From assembly GCA_003045895.1 (NCBI GenBank), contig PZPC01000022.1, positions 3,260-67,259 of the forward strand: a stretch of 64,000 nucleotides of DNA, given 5' to 3'. Source of the DNA: Bacteroidota bacterium (lineage in GTDB: Bacteria > Bacteroidota > Bacteroidia > Chitinophagales > Saprospiraceae). The translations under genes and the position numbers were made by a program. Below are positions 1 to 10,600 of this stretch, one piece after another; position 1 is the stretch's first letter, and the number at the start of each line of letters is the position of its first letter. The notes beneath the pieces were generated by a model. It worked only from the letters and a program-made list of their open reading frames with translations, did no database searches and was not told the DNA's origin.

Positions 1-177
1 TTGAAAATCTCCCGAGCCTAAATGAATTCCTCCAACGTAAAGATGCGTTTTTACGGTTGAAAATCTCCCAAGCCTGAATGAATTCCTCCAACGTAAAGAT
101 GCGTTTTTACGATTGAAAATCTCCCGAGCCTAAATGAATTCCTCCAACGTAAAGATGCGTTTTTACGGTTGAAAATC
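1..177. repeat. Tandem array of a 56-bp repeat, three units plus a partial fourth
   Basis: Three head-to-tail 56-bp units lie at 1-56, 57-112 and 113-168, followed by the first nine or so bases of a fourth. Units 1 and 3 are identical; unit 2 differs at three bases. Each unit contains a perfect 6-bp inverted repeat, CGTAAA and TTTACG around an 8-base loop (36-55 in unit 1). Because 56 is not a multiple of three, the open frame on the minus strand shifts from unit to unit, so this is very probably non-coding. The array starts at the window edge and may continue outside. It lies just downstream of the first caspase gene. Its function is unknown. Confidence 0.9.
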
Positions 178-244
178 TCGCCCACCCAGAACAGTCTCGG
201 CAATAGTAATGGCAAGCTCACTCCGTCGCGCCCCTCTCCATCAT

Positions 245-3200
245 TCACTTCTCCATCATTCCCGATACCTTATCCACAATAGCTTCCACCAGCATCGGCA
301 TGGCGTACTTTTTTCCCGTCACCTGGAATCCCCCTAATACCTTTGCACCTTTAAACAAACGCCCGCGAATCGTTACTTCGTCGGCATCATTAATGGTGTA
401 AAGTCCTTTGATGGAATAAGCGTCGTCGTATTCATTCACATCTACGTAGATGACCTCGGCCTGCGCCCCGCGAGCGGTTACCTCCTGAAAATAGGCCGCC
501 AACTCCCTGGTCAGGCCCAACCCATCGTCAAAACTTTCCTCATCCTGAAAGTTGTTGCGGATGAAGACGGGCTTGACCTGCGCCAGGGGAATCTTTACCT
601 GGTCATCGACAATTCCTATATCGAAACTGCTGCCCCCTTCCGGAAAAGCCAAAACCGGTACCTGAACCTGCCGGATACCTTTGGCCAGGACCGGCACCTC
701 GTCGCGTGCATACTGAAAAAGCGTCATCACATCTACTCGTTTGTCGTTGGTCAGGGCCAGGCCACTCATCCCTTTCAACAAACTAAAGGTGAGCAGGCCC
801 TGGCCATACTGGCTCGCTTCGAAACTCACTTTATCGGCCGCAGCCCCCGTGAGGATAAACATGCCCGTGCGGTCTTTCATACGATCAAAAGCGCGGATTT
901 GGGAAGAACTGAGTGCCCGCGCCCGCAAGAAGGCCAATGATTCGACGACCTTGCCCGAGTTGCAGGCATCCAGGATCATGACCTGCTTTCTGGCAGGGAT
1001 GGCGGTAAGCCAACGGGTCAGGTCTTCGGAAGAAATGGTGTAGTTGTTGCGGACTTCGTCGTCCTTGAGGTCGGCGCTGGCAATGTCTTTGGTCAGGTAG
1101 TAAAATTGGCTTTTTTCGGCACTGCCGTAGGTGAGCCCGTGCCCGGAAAAATAGACGGTCAGGATATCGGTAGGCCTGGCCTGGGCAGCAAAGGTGGCGA
1201 AAGCAGCTGCTATATTGGCTTTTGAAGGCATTTCACCGGCTGTTTTTGCGGCGGTCGTTAATACCTTTAAGTGGATGCGATCTTCGAATAAACGACTACC
1301 CGCTGCCTGGAAGGCGCTGGCCATGGCTGCAGCGTCGAGGTCGGGGAAAGCCAGGTCCAGGTCCCGGCCGTTGTAATCGGAAGTCCCCACCGCAATGACA
1401 TAAAGGTGAGGTTTAGCGGTACCCAACGTCTCCAGGGTGCTGCTCCCGGCACCTTTACGGGTACTGGCCACCGGTGGCGTATAAGTAAGTTTATAAGCCT
1501 GGCTTTTCAGCCAGTTGGCACGATTATAGGCACGCAGCGCCAGGGTGTTGGCGCCCGGCAGGTAGAACTTGTCATAGTCCTTCAGATTGACCGACAGCAC
1601 GGTTGCCCGCCCGGGGTTAATATCCGCGGCCATTTCTTTGCCGTTGATAAAAAGGCTGAGTTGGCCCAGACCACCAGATCGGACCGTAAGCGCAATGTGA
1701 AGCACGGTGTCCGCAATACTCGCCCTGATTTCCGGATAGAGTTCCACCACCTGCAGGGCAGATACGTCCCGGACGGTACCTTCGTCAATACCGATATTTT
1801 TTTGTAGCAACCCGGGTTCGTAATAGCGTTCCTTGAGCTGATCCAGTTCGATAAGCTCCAGCCCGACCATATAGTACATTTGTTTCATGGCTCCCGGCGA
1901 TGCGTCAAAGAGCCCTAACGGTGTGGTAACCACCCAGTCGGTAGAGTCAATAAAAGTTAAATTGGCTAATTCCTTGCCGTTTTGGGTATCCCAGATGGTC
2001 ATGGTGTTATTCTGGTTGACCGTAACCACCTGGTTTCTACCGGGCACATAGGTTGCTTTTTTAACCGTTTTGGTTGATTCACCAAAGGTGCGCTGTTCTT
2101 TCCCTTCAAGATCCCACAGGCTGGCTGTTCCATCCAGGTTACGGGTCAACACTTGCCTGCCATTGGGTGCAGAGGCACCATAGAGTAGGCCCCCGTGTCC
2201 GGAAAAAACCTGCCGCTCCACACCAGAGATGTCCAGCATCCTGATCAGGCAGCTTGTTTTTGCCAGGCTTTCTGTCAAAATTTGTTTCCCATTGGGTAAA
2301 AAAACAGCGGTCGGGTTATACAAATCACCCGTATATCCGGGATAAGTAGCCAGGGCGTTCCCCGACAAATCCCACAGGATAATCCGCTTATCGTTACTGG
2401 CGGTCAAAACCGTTCGCCCATTGGGAGAAAAAGCCACCGAACTGACGACGTCGGTATGTCCGTTAAAAACTTGTAACAATTGTCCGGACTGATCCCATAG
2501 GTTGGCGGTATTGTCCTGCGTTCCAGTCAAAATTTGTTGGCCATCGGGCGAAAAGACCGCCGAGGTGACGTAACCGGTGAAAGTTTGTAATTCGTGGCCA
2601 GAAAGGTCCCAGAGCCTGGCGGTACCATCATCACTCCTGGTTAGCACCTGGGTTCCGTCGGGGGAAAAAACGGCCGAAGTAACCACATCGCGGTGTCCCT
2701 TAAAGGGTTGGAGTTCCATTGTGGAGAGGTCCCAAAGCATAGCGGCAGACAAACTATCCCCCGATCCATTGATCAATATTTTTTTACCGTCGGGCGAAAA
2801 GTCGACGCCGCCAACTGAATTGGAATGCCCGGTAAAGACCTGTACTTCCGCCCCCGACAATTGCCAAAGTTTGGCGATCTTAATTTCATGGCCCGTTAAA
2901 ATTTGTTTGCCGTCGGGCGAAAAAGCGACCGCATGGATGACGTCAGTAGCGGAATACCCGGAGAAGGTCTTTAAAAGCTGGCCAGACAGGCTCCAGAGCA
3001 TAATTTCGCCGTTCAAAGTGCCCGTTAACAGTTGTTTTCCGTTGGGTGAAAACGCGAGGGAACGAACGAAAGAGGGTGGAACAAAGGTCTGTAGCTGCTG
3101 GCCCGAAATATCCCATAGCCTGGCTTTACCACCCCCGTCGCTGGTTACCACCAATTGTCCGTCGGGGGAAAAAGCCAATGCATTGATGGCGGCAGTAGAA

Positions 3201-3784
3201 GCAGGATCGGCGAAAGACCTGACCACCTCGCCCGACAATTCCCAGAGCAGGGCTTTGCCCCCCAATGTTCCCGTCAAAAGCTGTTGGCCATCGGGTGAGA
3301 AAGCCAGGCCGAGCACCGCCGAACCATCGGCATTAAAGGTCCTCAGCTGCTGGCCCGAAATATCCCACAATTTGGCCGTTCCATCCTCGCTACCCGTCAA
3401 AATCCGTTGCCCATCGGGCGAAAAAGCGACCGCATAGATGGCATTAACGATGACCGGATCGGAGAAGGTCTGTAATTTGCGCCCAGACAAGTCCCAAAGT
3501 TGGGCGGTGCCGTTGAAACTGCCAGTTAAAATGGTTTTACCGTCGGGCGAAAAGGCGACGGCACTACACCACCCATTGGCAGCGAAAGCCTGCAATTCGC
3601 GCCCGGCCAGGTCCCAAAGTTTGGCCGTACCATCCCAACTGCCGGTTAAAACGGTTTGCCCGTCGGGCGAAAAAGCGACGGCACTGACCACGTCAGTATG
3701 GCCAATTGGCACCTGCAAACGCGGCACCTGGCTGTATAGCAGCGTCGATAGGAGTAGTAAAAGGGGTAGGATGTAGTGTTTCAT
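245..3784 (-). CDS. Exported WD40 double-propeller / caspase-like (C14) protein, copy 1
   Basis: Predicted secreted or periplasmic cysteine protease of 1179 residues. Residues 1-19 form a signal peptide (poly-Leu core, ending LLYSQ). Fourteen WD40 repeats follow (about 25-605), enough for two seven-bladed propellers, many with the core AFSPDGQ..LTG..DGTAKLWD. A linker starting DWVVTTP (about 614) and ending PGLLQK (about 660) leads to a beta-rich segment (680-765). The caspase fold spans about 793-1050, with catalytic His in FSGHG (about 881) and Cys in DACNSG (about 940), both present. A conserved domain of about 100 residues ends the protein. WD40 plus caspase is a known bacterial architecture; the ligand and substrate are unknown. 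It is the last of four same-strand paralogues and is closest to the one at 7668-11198. C14-family assignment is firm, the role is not. Confidence 0.93.
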   Translation of the reverse strand: MKHYILPLLLLLSTLLYSQVPRLQVPIGHTDVVSAVAFSPDGQTVLTGSWDGTAKLWDLAGRELQAFAANGWCSAVAFSPDGKTILTGSFNGTAQLWDLSGRKLQTFSDPVIVNAIYAVAFSPDGQRILTGSEDGTAKLWDISGQQLRTFNADGSAVLGLAFSPDGQQLLTGTLGGKALLWELSGEVVRSFADPASTAAINALAFSPDGQLVVTSDGGGKARLWDISGQQLQTFVPPSFVRSLAFSPNGKQLLTGTLNGEIMLWSLSGQLLKTFSGYSATDVIHAVAFSPDGKQILTGHEIKIAKLWQLSGAEVQVFTGHSNSVGGVDFSPDGKKILINGSGDSLSAAMLWDLSTMELQPFKGHRDVVTSAVFSPDGTQVLTRSDDGTARLWDLSGHELQTFTGYVTSAVFSPDGQQILTGTQDNTANLWDQSGQLLQVFNGHTDVVSSVAFSPNGRTVLTASNDKRIILWDLSGNALATYPGYTGDLYNPTAVFLPNGKQILTESLAKTSCLIRMLDISGVERQVFSGHGGLLYGASAPNGRQVLTRNLDGTASLWDLEGKEQRTFGESTKTVKKATYVPGRNQVVTVNQNNTMTIWDTQNGKELANLTFIDSTDWVVTTPLGLFDASPGAMKQMYYMVGLELIELDQLKERYYEPGLLQKNIGIDEGTVRDVSALQVVELYPEIRASIADTVLHIALTVRSGGLGQLSLFINGKEMAADINPGRATVLSVNLKDYDKFYLPGANTLALRAYNRANWLKSQAYKLTYTPPVASTRKGAGSSTLETLGTAKPHLYVIAVGTSDYNGRDLDLAFPDLDAAAMASAFQAAGSRLFEDRIHLKVLTTAAKTAGEMPSKANIAAAFATFAAQARPTDILTVYFSGHGLTYGSAEKSQFYYLTKDIASADLKDDEVRNNYTISSEDLTRWLTAIPARKQVMILDACNSGKVVESLAFLRARALSSSQIRAFDRMKDRTGMFILTGAAADKVSFEASQYGQGLLTFSLLKGMSGLALTNDKRVDVMTLFQYARDEVPVLAKGIRQVQVPVLAFPEGGSSFDIGIVDDQVKIPLAQVKPVFIRNNFQDEESFDDGLGLTRELAAYFQEVTARGAQAEVIYVDVNEYDDAYSIKGLYTINDADEVTIRGRLFKGAKVLGGFQVTGKKYAMPMLVEAIVDKVSGMMEK

Positions 3785-3878
3785 AGTGTTGTGTGTGAGT
3801 GTGAGTGTTTACAAGCAGTAGAAGTGGCGCAAATGCCAAACTACCCCCAGCTCGCGGAAGCTGGTTTCAAAAGAAAAA

Positions 3879-6800
3879 CTACCGTTGTTTACTCAAAAAA
3901 CCAGCAACGGCATCGATTATTTGTTCCGCGAGCACCTCCTGTTTTCCGACCGTACCGGAAAACGGTATGGTCATCAACTCTTTGTCCTGGCGGTACAATT
4001 TGGCCTCTCCGGCAATGGTTTCTCCCTCGGTCCGGTAGGTCCCACCGAGGTAATAATGGTCACCGGAGAATTCGTTGAGGTCCCAGAACGCCAACACCGG
4101 ATCGGCTTCCGCACCAAGCCCCTGGAGATAGCCGTCTACGGCTTTGGACACCGCCTGCAGGTCTTTGAATTTTTGGCCATCAATGAAGTTGGTGTGGATA
4201 AAGACGGGTAGAATCTGCGGGATCTGGTAGGGGGGTTCCCCGGCAATAATTCCAATATCGTAACTTGCCGCGCCGATCATTTCCGGCTGCTGCACCTTTT
4301 TGATATCCTTGGCGAGCAGCGGCACTTCTTCCATTGCACTGCTGAAAAGTTGGCCGATATCGATGAAGGTTTTATTGGCAGCCGCCACCTTCGGCATGTT
4401 GTTGAGCAGGCTGTAGGTGAGCAGGCCGTGCCCAAACCGGCTGGCTTCGAAACTCGACTTGTCGGCAGCGCTGCCAGCCAACACGAACATGCCGCTGCGG
4501 TCTTCCATACGTTGCAGGGCACGGCGCTGATCGGCGTTGAGCGATTTCTCGCCCGGTGCCAGGCTTTCTACCACCCGGCCCGAGTTGCAGGCGTCGAGAA
4601 TGAGTATGCGTTTGCGGGCTTTCACCTGCTGAATCCATTTCTGCAGGGTGTCCTGGGCGATGGCCTGGGTATTGAGAATTTCCGGGTCGTCGAGTTTGTC
4701 GCCGATGATATCGGTGGTGAGGTAGTAGAACTGTCCTTTTTCACTGTTGGGCGGATAGGTAACCCCGTGCCCCGAGAGGTAGACCAACAGGACATCGTTG
4801 GGGGTGGCCTGGGCGGCAATTTCCTGCATGGCTGTGGCAATTTCGGCCTTGCGGGGCCAGGGGTCGGCGCTGGTGGTCAGCAGCTTAATGGTCATGTTGT
4901 CACCAAAGAGCTGCTTGCCGGTAGCCGTCAGGGCCTCGGCAAAGGCTACGGCGTCCTTGTCCGGGTAATTGAGCCGGAGTTGTTCGCCGCGAAAATTGGA
5001 GGTACCGATCACCAGGGCGTAGAGTTTGATGGCCTCCAGGTCAGCGTCCCTGGTTGCGTTCAACGGCCGGAGGTTGTCGCCAGCCACTCCCCGACCGCTG
5101 ACGCCAACTGGCCGGTAATTGATCGGGTAGGCAGGGCCTTTGAGCCAACCAGCTTGGTTGTAGGCCCGTAAAGACAAGCGATTGATGGAGTCGGTAATAA
5201 AATAAGCTGAAAAGCGCTTCAGATCCACCTCGAAGTCCGCTTTGAAATCCGGGTTGGCGTTGTCGGCTAAAGTAATGTGGTCATTGAGTAGCAGGATTAC
5301 CTGACCAATACCCCCTTTACGCGGTTCCAGATGAATCTTTAATCGGTCATTTTCCAGGGAAACCCGGTCGATCAAAGGATAAAGGGATAGCTGGTCCAAT
5401 TCATTTACCGGGCGGGTTCCACCCGGAGCTATCCCCAATAACTTGGGCAACAGATAGGGTTCGTAGTACCGCTCCTGGAGCTGTTCCAGTTCGATCACTT
5501 CGCGACCGACGGTATAAAACATCCATTTTCTGGCACCGGGTGAGGCATCGAACAAACCGCTCGGGGTGGTCACGACCCAGTCCTTTTCGCCCAGGGCGAT
5601 TAGGGCGGCCAATTCTTTGCCACTGGCGGTTTCCCAGAGGCGCAGGGCGTAATCGGTACCCGCGCTGTACACAAAGCGGCCGTCGGCCGAAAAGGCCAGG
5701 GCCAATACGCCATCCTTTGGCCCGTCGAAGCGACGAATCACCTGGCCCGTCCGGGCATCCAACAACTGGATGGGGGGTATTTCTTCCCGACTGTCAGAGA
5801 TAGCCACCAGCAACGTTTTATTATCCGGAGAAAAGGTAAAAACGGGATTCAGTCCTGCTCCTTCCACCACAAACATGTTCAAAAGCTGTCCGCTTTCCAG
5901 GTCAAAAAGACGGCATACTTTTTCCTGGGTATAAAATTCTACGTGGCAATGTAACAGCAATTTCCCGTCTGTCGACCAGGTAAAGGTTTCGGAATCATCC
6001 CCATAAATCGGGAAGGCGTACCCAGCAAGGGTACGTACCATTTTACCCGTTTCCAGATTCCAAAACTCAGCCCCCTTCGGCACACGGTATCCATATTCAT
6101 CGGTACCATAGGATTTGGCAATTCCGAAGCGCAGATCCGGACTAATGGCTTTGAAATCCTGTTCCAGAAGCAACAAAGAACGATCCCGATCCAGGTCCCA
6201 TACCCATAAGGTATCCTGTACATCCCATCCTTTTTGAATAAAGATGGCCTTTTTAAGGTCTGCCGACAAGTAGGTGGCTACTGGCGCAGGGATAGTTTTG
6301 GAAAGCAGCGGTAATTTTTTGACCAAAGTAGTGGGCGTTTGCCAGATTTGGAGCTGCGCAGTGGGTTCAGCCGTCAACTGAAAGGGATTGTTGTGCTCAT
6401 CTACTCCACTGGCGCCTGGCCACGTCCCGGTGATGCCGCCCGTGGTAAAATTCCAAAACCGCAGGCCCGTCTCCATGGGAACAAATACCCCCTCTTCCGT
6501 GGGCTGAGGAGCGGTTCCTGCAAAAAAACGGGCCTGCCCCTCGAAGGTCCGGATGAGTTGGCCGGTTTCTACCTCCCACAGTTGGATGTTTTTCTGGTCG
6601 GTAACAGCCAGCTGCTTACCATCGGGACTAAAGATGGCCATTTTGAAGCGCATGGAATTATCCGTCAGGGTGTGCTGGTCGCGCCCGGTGGCCAGATCGA
6701 ATAGCCGGAGCGTATGCGGGCCTTCGCCCAGGATAGCCAGGGGGCTGGTGGGGCCAAAACCCAAAATAGGGGAAAAACCTTTCGCGTCAAATATTTCAAA

Positions 6801-7607
6801 GGACGTATACCATTCCTGAAACACTGCGGGCAACACCCCCTTGCGAATCATCTTCGCTGATTTGAGATCCCACAGCTCATAGTCCTGGTTTTCACGCCAC
6901 AGGACAGCTTGCAGGAGCCTGGGTGAAACCACCGCGCCCTGCAATTGAAACCCTGCCGGACCAAATACTGGCAAGAAGCGATGGTTCTGCAAATCTCGCT
7001 GAAGGAATTCTCCTTCCGGTTGGTTTATGCCCACCAGGTACACCGCTTTTTCGTCGGCCGAAAAAACAGCACGACTTACATCCCCCTTGGTTTCGAAACC
7101 ATCTACCACCGCATTACCAGGCAAGCGAAGCACTTGAAAACGGGTCACCTCCCGGTCATAATCGTAGGCTGTTTGCAAAACCAACCGCCCAGAAGGAGAA
7201 AAGAGCCCCCCTTCGCCGAATTTGGCATCCTTCTCATCGGAAAAAGCATCTTGTGAATCTCCAGTTCGAATTACGGTCTTATTTTCAATATCCCAAACCA
7301 AGTCTACCGGGTCGGTAGCGCTGTCGTTGAAGTACACAAATTGGGCATCCCCAGACAAGGTGACAGCATTGTAAGCACCGCGCTGATCGGTATACCGGAT
7401 CAGCTTCCCTGTTTGTACATCCCAAAGTTTCATGCTGCTCCATCCAGCAGTGAGCAAATATTTTCCGTCTTGCGAAAAGCTCAGGTGGATAATGTCATCC
7501 CGGTGCCCAAGCGGCAGACCAAGTTCGGTTTTTTGAGCAGTGGCACCCGTAAACTGCATAAAAGCCACGAGGAAAAACAGCAATGATCGCATAGATTGAT
7601 AATTCAT
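3879..7607 (-). CDS. Exported WD40 / caspase-like (C14) protein, copy 2
   Basis: 1242 residues with an N-terminal signal peptide (about 1-25, ending GATAQ). The WD40-like propeller region (30-665) is much more divergent than in copies 1 and 3; only some repeats are obvious (for example SFSQDGKYLLTAG near the start and AFSADGRFVYSAG at about 650). The shared linker begins DWVVTTPSGLFDASPGA at about 676. The caspase domain starts near 862 (ALVIGTSNF) and has His in LSGHG (about 948) and Cys in DACNSG (about 1007). The final 110 residues from about 1134 (PVFIHTNF) match the terminal domain of the other three copies. The gap to the upstream paralogue is only 60 bp, so co-transcription is possible. 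The different propeller with the same protease module suggests a different ligand; that is inference. Confidence 0.92.
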   Translation of the reverse strand: MNYQSMRSLLFFLVAFMQFTGATAQKTELGLPLGHRDDIIHLSFSQDGKYLLTAGWSSMKLWDVQTGKLIRYTDQRGAYNAVTLSGDAQFVYFNDSATDPVDLVWDIENKTVIRTGDSQDAFSDEKDAKFGEGGLFSPSGRLVLQTAYDYDREVTRFQVLRLPGNAVVDGFETKGDVSRAVFSADEKAVYLVGINQPEGEFLQRDLQNHRFLPVFGPAGFQLQGAVVSPRLLQAVLWRENQDYELWDLKSAKMIRKGVLPAVFQEWYTSFEIFDAKGFSPILGFGPTSPLAILGEGPHTLRLFDLATGRDQHTLTDNSMRFKMAIFSPDGKQLAVTDQKNIQLWEVETGQLIRTFEGQARFFAGTAPQPTEEGVFVPMETGLRFWNFTTGGITGTWPGASGVDEHNNPFQLTAEPTAQLQIWQTPTTLVKKLPLLSKTIPAPVATYLSADLKKAIFIQKGWDVQDTLWVWDLDRDRSLLLLEQDFKAISPDLRFGIAKSYGTDEYGYRVPKGAEFWNLETGKMVRTLAGYAFPIYGDDSETFTWSTDGKLLLHCHVEFYTQEKVCRLFDLESGQLLNMFVVEGAGLNPVFTFSPDNKTLLVAISDSREEIPPIQLLDARTGQVIRRFDGPKDGVLALAFSADGRFVYSAGTDYALRLWETASGKELAALIALGEKDWVVTTPSGLFDASPGARKWMFYTVGREVIELEQLQERYYEPYLLPKLLGIAPGGTRPVNELDQLSLYPLIDRVSLENDRLKIHLEPRKGGIGQVILLLNDHITLADNANPDFKADFEVDLKRFSAYFITDSINRLSLRAYNQAGWLKGPAYPINYRPVGVSGRGVAGDNLRPLNATRDADLEAIKLYALVIGTSNFRGEQLRLNYPDKDAVAFAEALTATGKQLFGDNMTIKLLTTSADPWPRKAEIATAMQEIAAQATPNDVLLVYLSGHGVTYPPNSEKGQFYYLTTDIIGDKLDDPEILNTQAIAQDTLQKWIQQVKARKRILILDACNSGRVVESLAPGEKSLNADQRRALQRMEDRSGMFVLAGSAADKSSFEASRFGHGLLTYSLLNNMPKVAAANKTFIDIGQLFSSAMEEVPLLAKDIKKVQQPEMIGAASYDIGIIAGEPPYQIPQILPVFIHTNFIDGQKFKDLQAVSKAVDGYLQGLGAEADPVLAFWDLNEFSGDHYYLGGTYRTEGETIAGEAKLYRQDKELMTIPFSGTVGKQEVLAEQIIDAVAGFLSKQR

Positions 7608-7667
7608 AGTTGATAAATAAATAAAGCATATACGCTAAACCAACTGGTTATACTGGCTCATTGGGCT

Positions 7668-10600
7668 TTACAACATCTCCGACACCTTATCTACAATCGC
7701 TTCTACCAGCGCTGGTAGGGCGTCTTTTTTGCCCGTCAATTGAAAATCGCCCAGTGCGGTTTTGCCTTTAAAAAGGCGCCCCCGAACGGCTACGACCTCA
7801 CCGCTGACGGTGTAACGGCCTTTGATGGAATAGGCATCCTCGTACGCATTCACATCCACGTAGATCACGTCGGCCTGGGCACCACGCGCAGTAATCTCCT
7901 GAAAATAAGCGGCCAGTGCCTGGGTCAGGCCCAACCCGTCGTCGAAGTTGTCCTCGTCCTGGAAGTTGTTGCGGATAAAAACCGGTTTGACCTGTGCCAG
8001 CGGGATTTTCACGCCCGCATCCACCATGCCAATATCAAAACTGCCGCCGCCAGCGGGGAAGGCCAATACCGGCACCTGTACCTGCCGGATGCCTTTGGCC
8101 AAAACCGGTACTTCGTCGCGGGCATACTGAAAAAGGGTCATCACGTCCACCCGCTTATCGGGTGTCAGCGCCAGGCCGCTCATGCCCTGCAACAAGCTGA
8201 ACGTGAGGAGGCCCTGACCGTACTGGCTGGCTTCGAAGCTCACTTTGTCGGCCGCAGCGCCCGTGAGGATAAACATGCCTGTGCGGTCTTTCATGCGGTC
8301 GAAAGCCCGGATCTGGGAGGAGCTAAGCGATCGGGCTCCCACGGTAGCTAATGATTCGACGACCTTACCCGAGTTGCAGGCATCCAGGATCATGACCTGC
8401 TTTCTGGCGGGAATAGCGGTGAGCCAGCGGGTCAGGTCTTCGGAAGAAACGGTGTAGTTGTTGCGAACTTCGTCGTCCTTGAGGTCGGCACTGGCGATGT
8501 CTTTGGTCAGGTAGTAAAACTGGCTTTTTTCGGCGGCGCCGTAGGTAAGTCCGTGTCCGGAAAAGTAGACGATCAGGATATCGGTGGGCTTGGCCTCGGC
8601 CGCAAAAGCCGCGAAAGCTGCTGCTATATTGGCTTTCGAGGAGACCTCCTTGGCGGTCTTTCCGGTAGTTGTCAATACCTTCAAGTGGATGCGGTCTTCG
8701 AACAAACGACTACCCGCTGCCGCGAAGGCGCTGGCCATGGCGGCAGCGTCGAGGTCGGGGAAAGTGAGGTCCAATTCCCGGCCGCTGTAGTCGGAAGTCC
8801 CGACCACGATGGCGTAGAGCTCGGGCTTGGCATTGCCCAGCGTTTGGAGGGTGTTGCTCCCGGTGCCTTTCCCGGCCGCTGGTGGCGTGTAGGCCAGCTC
8901 ATACGCCTGGCTCTTTAGCCAGTTGGCCTCATTGTAGACCCGCAGCGCCAGGGTATTGGTGCCCGGAAGGTAGAACTTGTTGTACGCCCGCAGATCAATC
9001 GAGAGGGTCGTTTTTCGGTCGGAATTAATGTCTGCTGCCATTTCTTTGCCGTTGATGAACAGGCTGAGTTGGCCCAGACCACCGGAGCGGATCGTTAGGG
9101 CTACATTAAGGGTAGTCGCCGTGATATCCGCCCTGATTTCGGGGTAAAGCGCTACCTGCTGAAGGGCGGATACATCGCGTACCGTGCCTTCGTCAAAACC
9201 CAATGTCTTTTGCAGCAACCCTGGTTCGTAGTAGCGTTCTTTGAGCTGTTCCAGTTCGATTAGCTCCAGCCCGACCATGTAGTACATTTGCTTCATCGCT
9301 CCGGGCGAAGCATCGAAAAGCCCCGAAGGCGTGGTGACGACCCAGTCGGTGGAATCAAGGAGGATCAAACTGGCCAATTCTTTACTGTCTTTAATGTCCC
9401 AGATGGTCAGGGTGTTGTCGCGGTTGACGGTAAGGATCTGGTTGCCGTTAGGCGCAAAGGTTGCTGCTGCAACGGCTTTGGTGGGTGTTCCAAAAGTGCG
9501 CAACTCCTTGCCGGCAAGGTCCCAAAGGCTCGCTGTGCCATCGAAGTTGCTCGTCAGCAGCTGCTGGCCATCAGGGGAAAAATCGCTATAAAACAACCCG
9601 CCGTGCCCAGAGAAAACCTGTTGCTCCTCCCCGGCGAGATCCCACAGTTTCAACTCGAGATCGGTGACAGGAATCATATTGGTTAAAACGCCGTTCCCTG
9701 CAGGTAAAAAAAAGGCCGCACGTTCGTAAGGAGAATGACCTCTAGTCCCGGAATATGTCGTCAGCGTCTTGCCGGACAGGTCCCACAGCCTGGCCGTTTC
9801 ATCCATACTGCTGGTCAACACCTGCCGACCGTCAGGAGAAAAGGCTACCGAATTTACGGTACTTTCGTGTCCGCTAAAAACCTGCAACAACTGCCCGGAC
9901 AGGTCCCAAAGATTAGCCGTAAAATCTTGTGTGCCGGTCAAAATCTGCTGCCCGTCGGGTGAGAAGGCTGCCGAAGTCACATAACCATCGAAAGTCTGCA
10001 GGGTCTTTCCGGAAAGGTCCCACCGCCTGGCGGTACCATCCACACTGCTGGTTAAAACCTGGTCACCAGCGGGTGAGAACACCGCCGACATCACCCTGTC
10101 CTGGTGCCCCTGGAAGGACGTTATCGCCATCGTAGCGAGATTCCACAGGATGGCAGCAGGTGTACTTCCGCCCGATCCGCTGGTCAAGATCTTTTTGCCG
10201 TCGGGAGAAAAAGCCACGTCCAAAACTTGATTGGTATGTCCGACAAAAGTCTGCATGACCGATCCGGACAAGTCCCAAAGTTTGGCCATTTCAACCCGGT
10301 GGCCGGTCAGAATTTGCTTCCCGTCGGGAGAGAAAGCCACGGCGTTGATCTCATCCACATCTGACAAACCGGAGAACGTTTTTACCACCTGTCCGGAGCG
10401 GTCCCAAAGGATAGCTTCACCATTCAAGGTTCCCGTGAATACTTGTTGGCCATCGGGCGAAAAAGCCACCGCGAGGACGGTAAAAGATTGGGTGGCGAAG
10501 GTCTGTATTTCCTGGCCCGACACGTTCCATAACCGGGCCATTCCATCCGCACCTCCGGTCAAAATCTGTTGGCCGTCGGGAGAAAATGCGACGGCGTAGA

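Noticed and set aside
51-248. Minus-strand 65-residue frame through the 56-bp repeats
   Set aside because: The unit length shifts the frame each repeat, and no conserved peptide results.
2577-3776. Long plus-strand open frames opposite the WD40 repeats (also near 10231-11214)
   Set aside because: They are antisense shadows of repeated WD40 codons; their repeats mirror the propeller and show no independent start signal.
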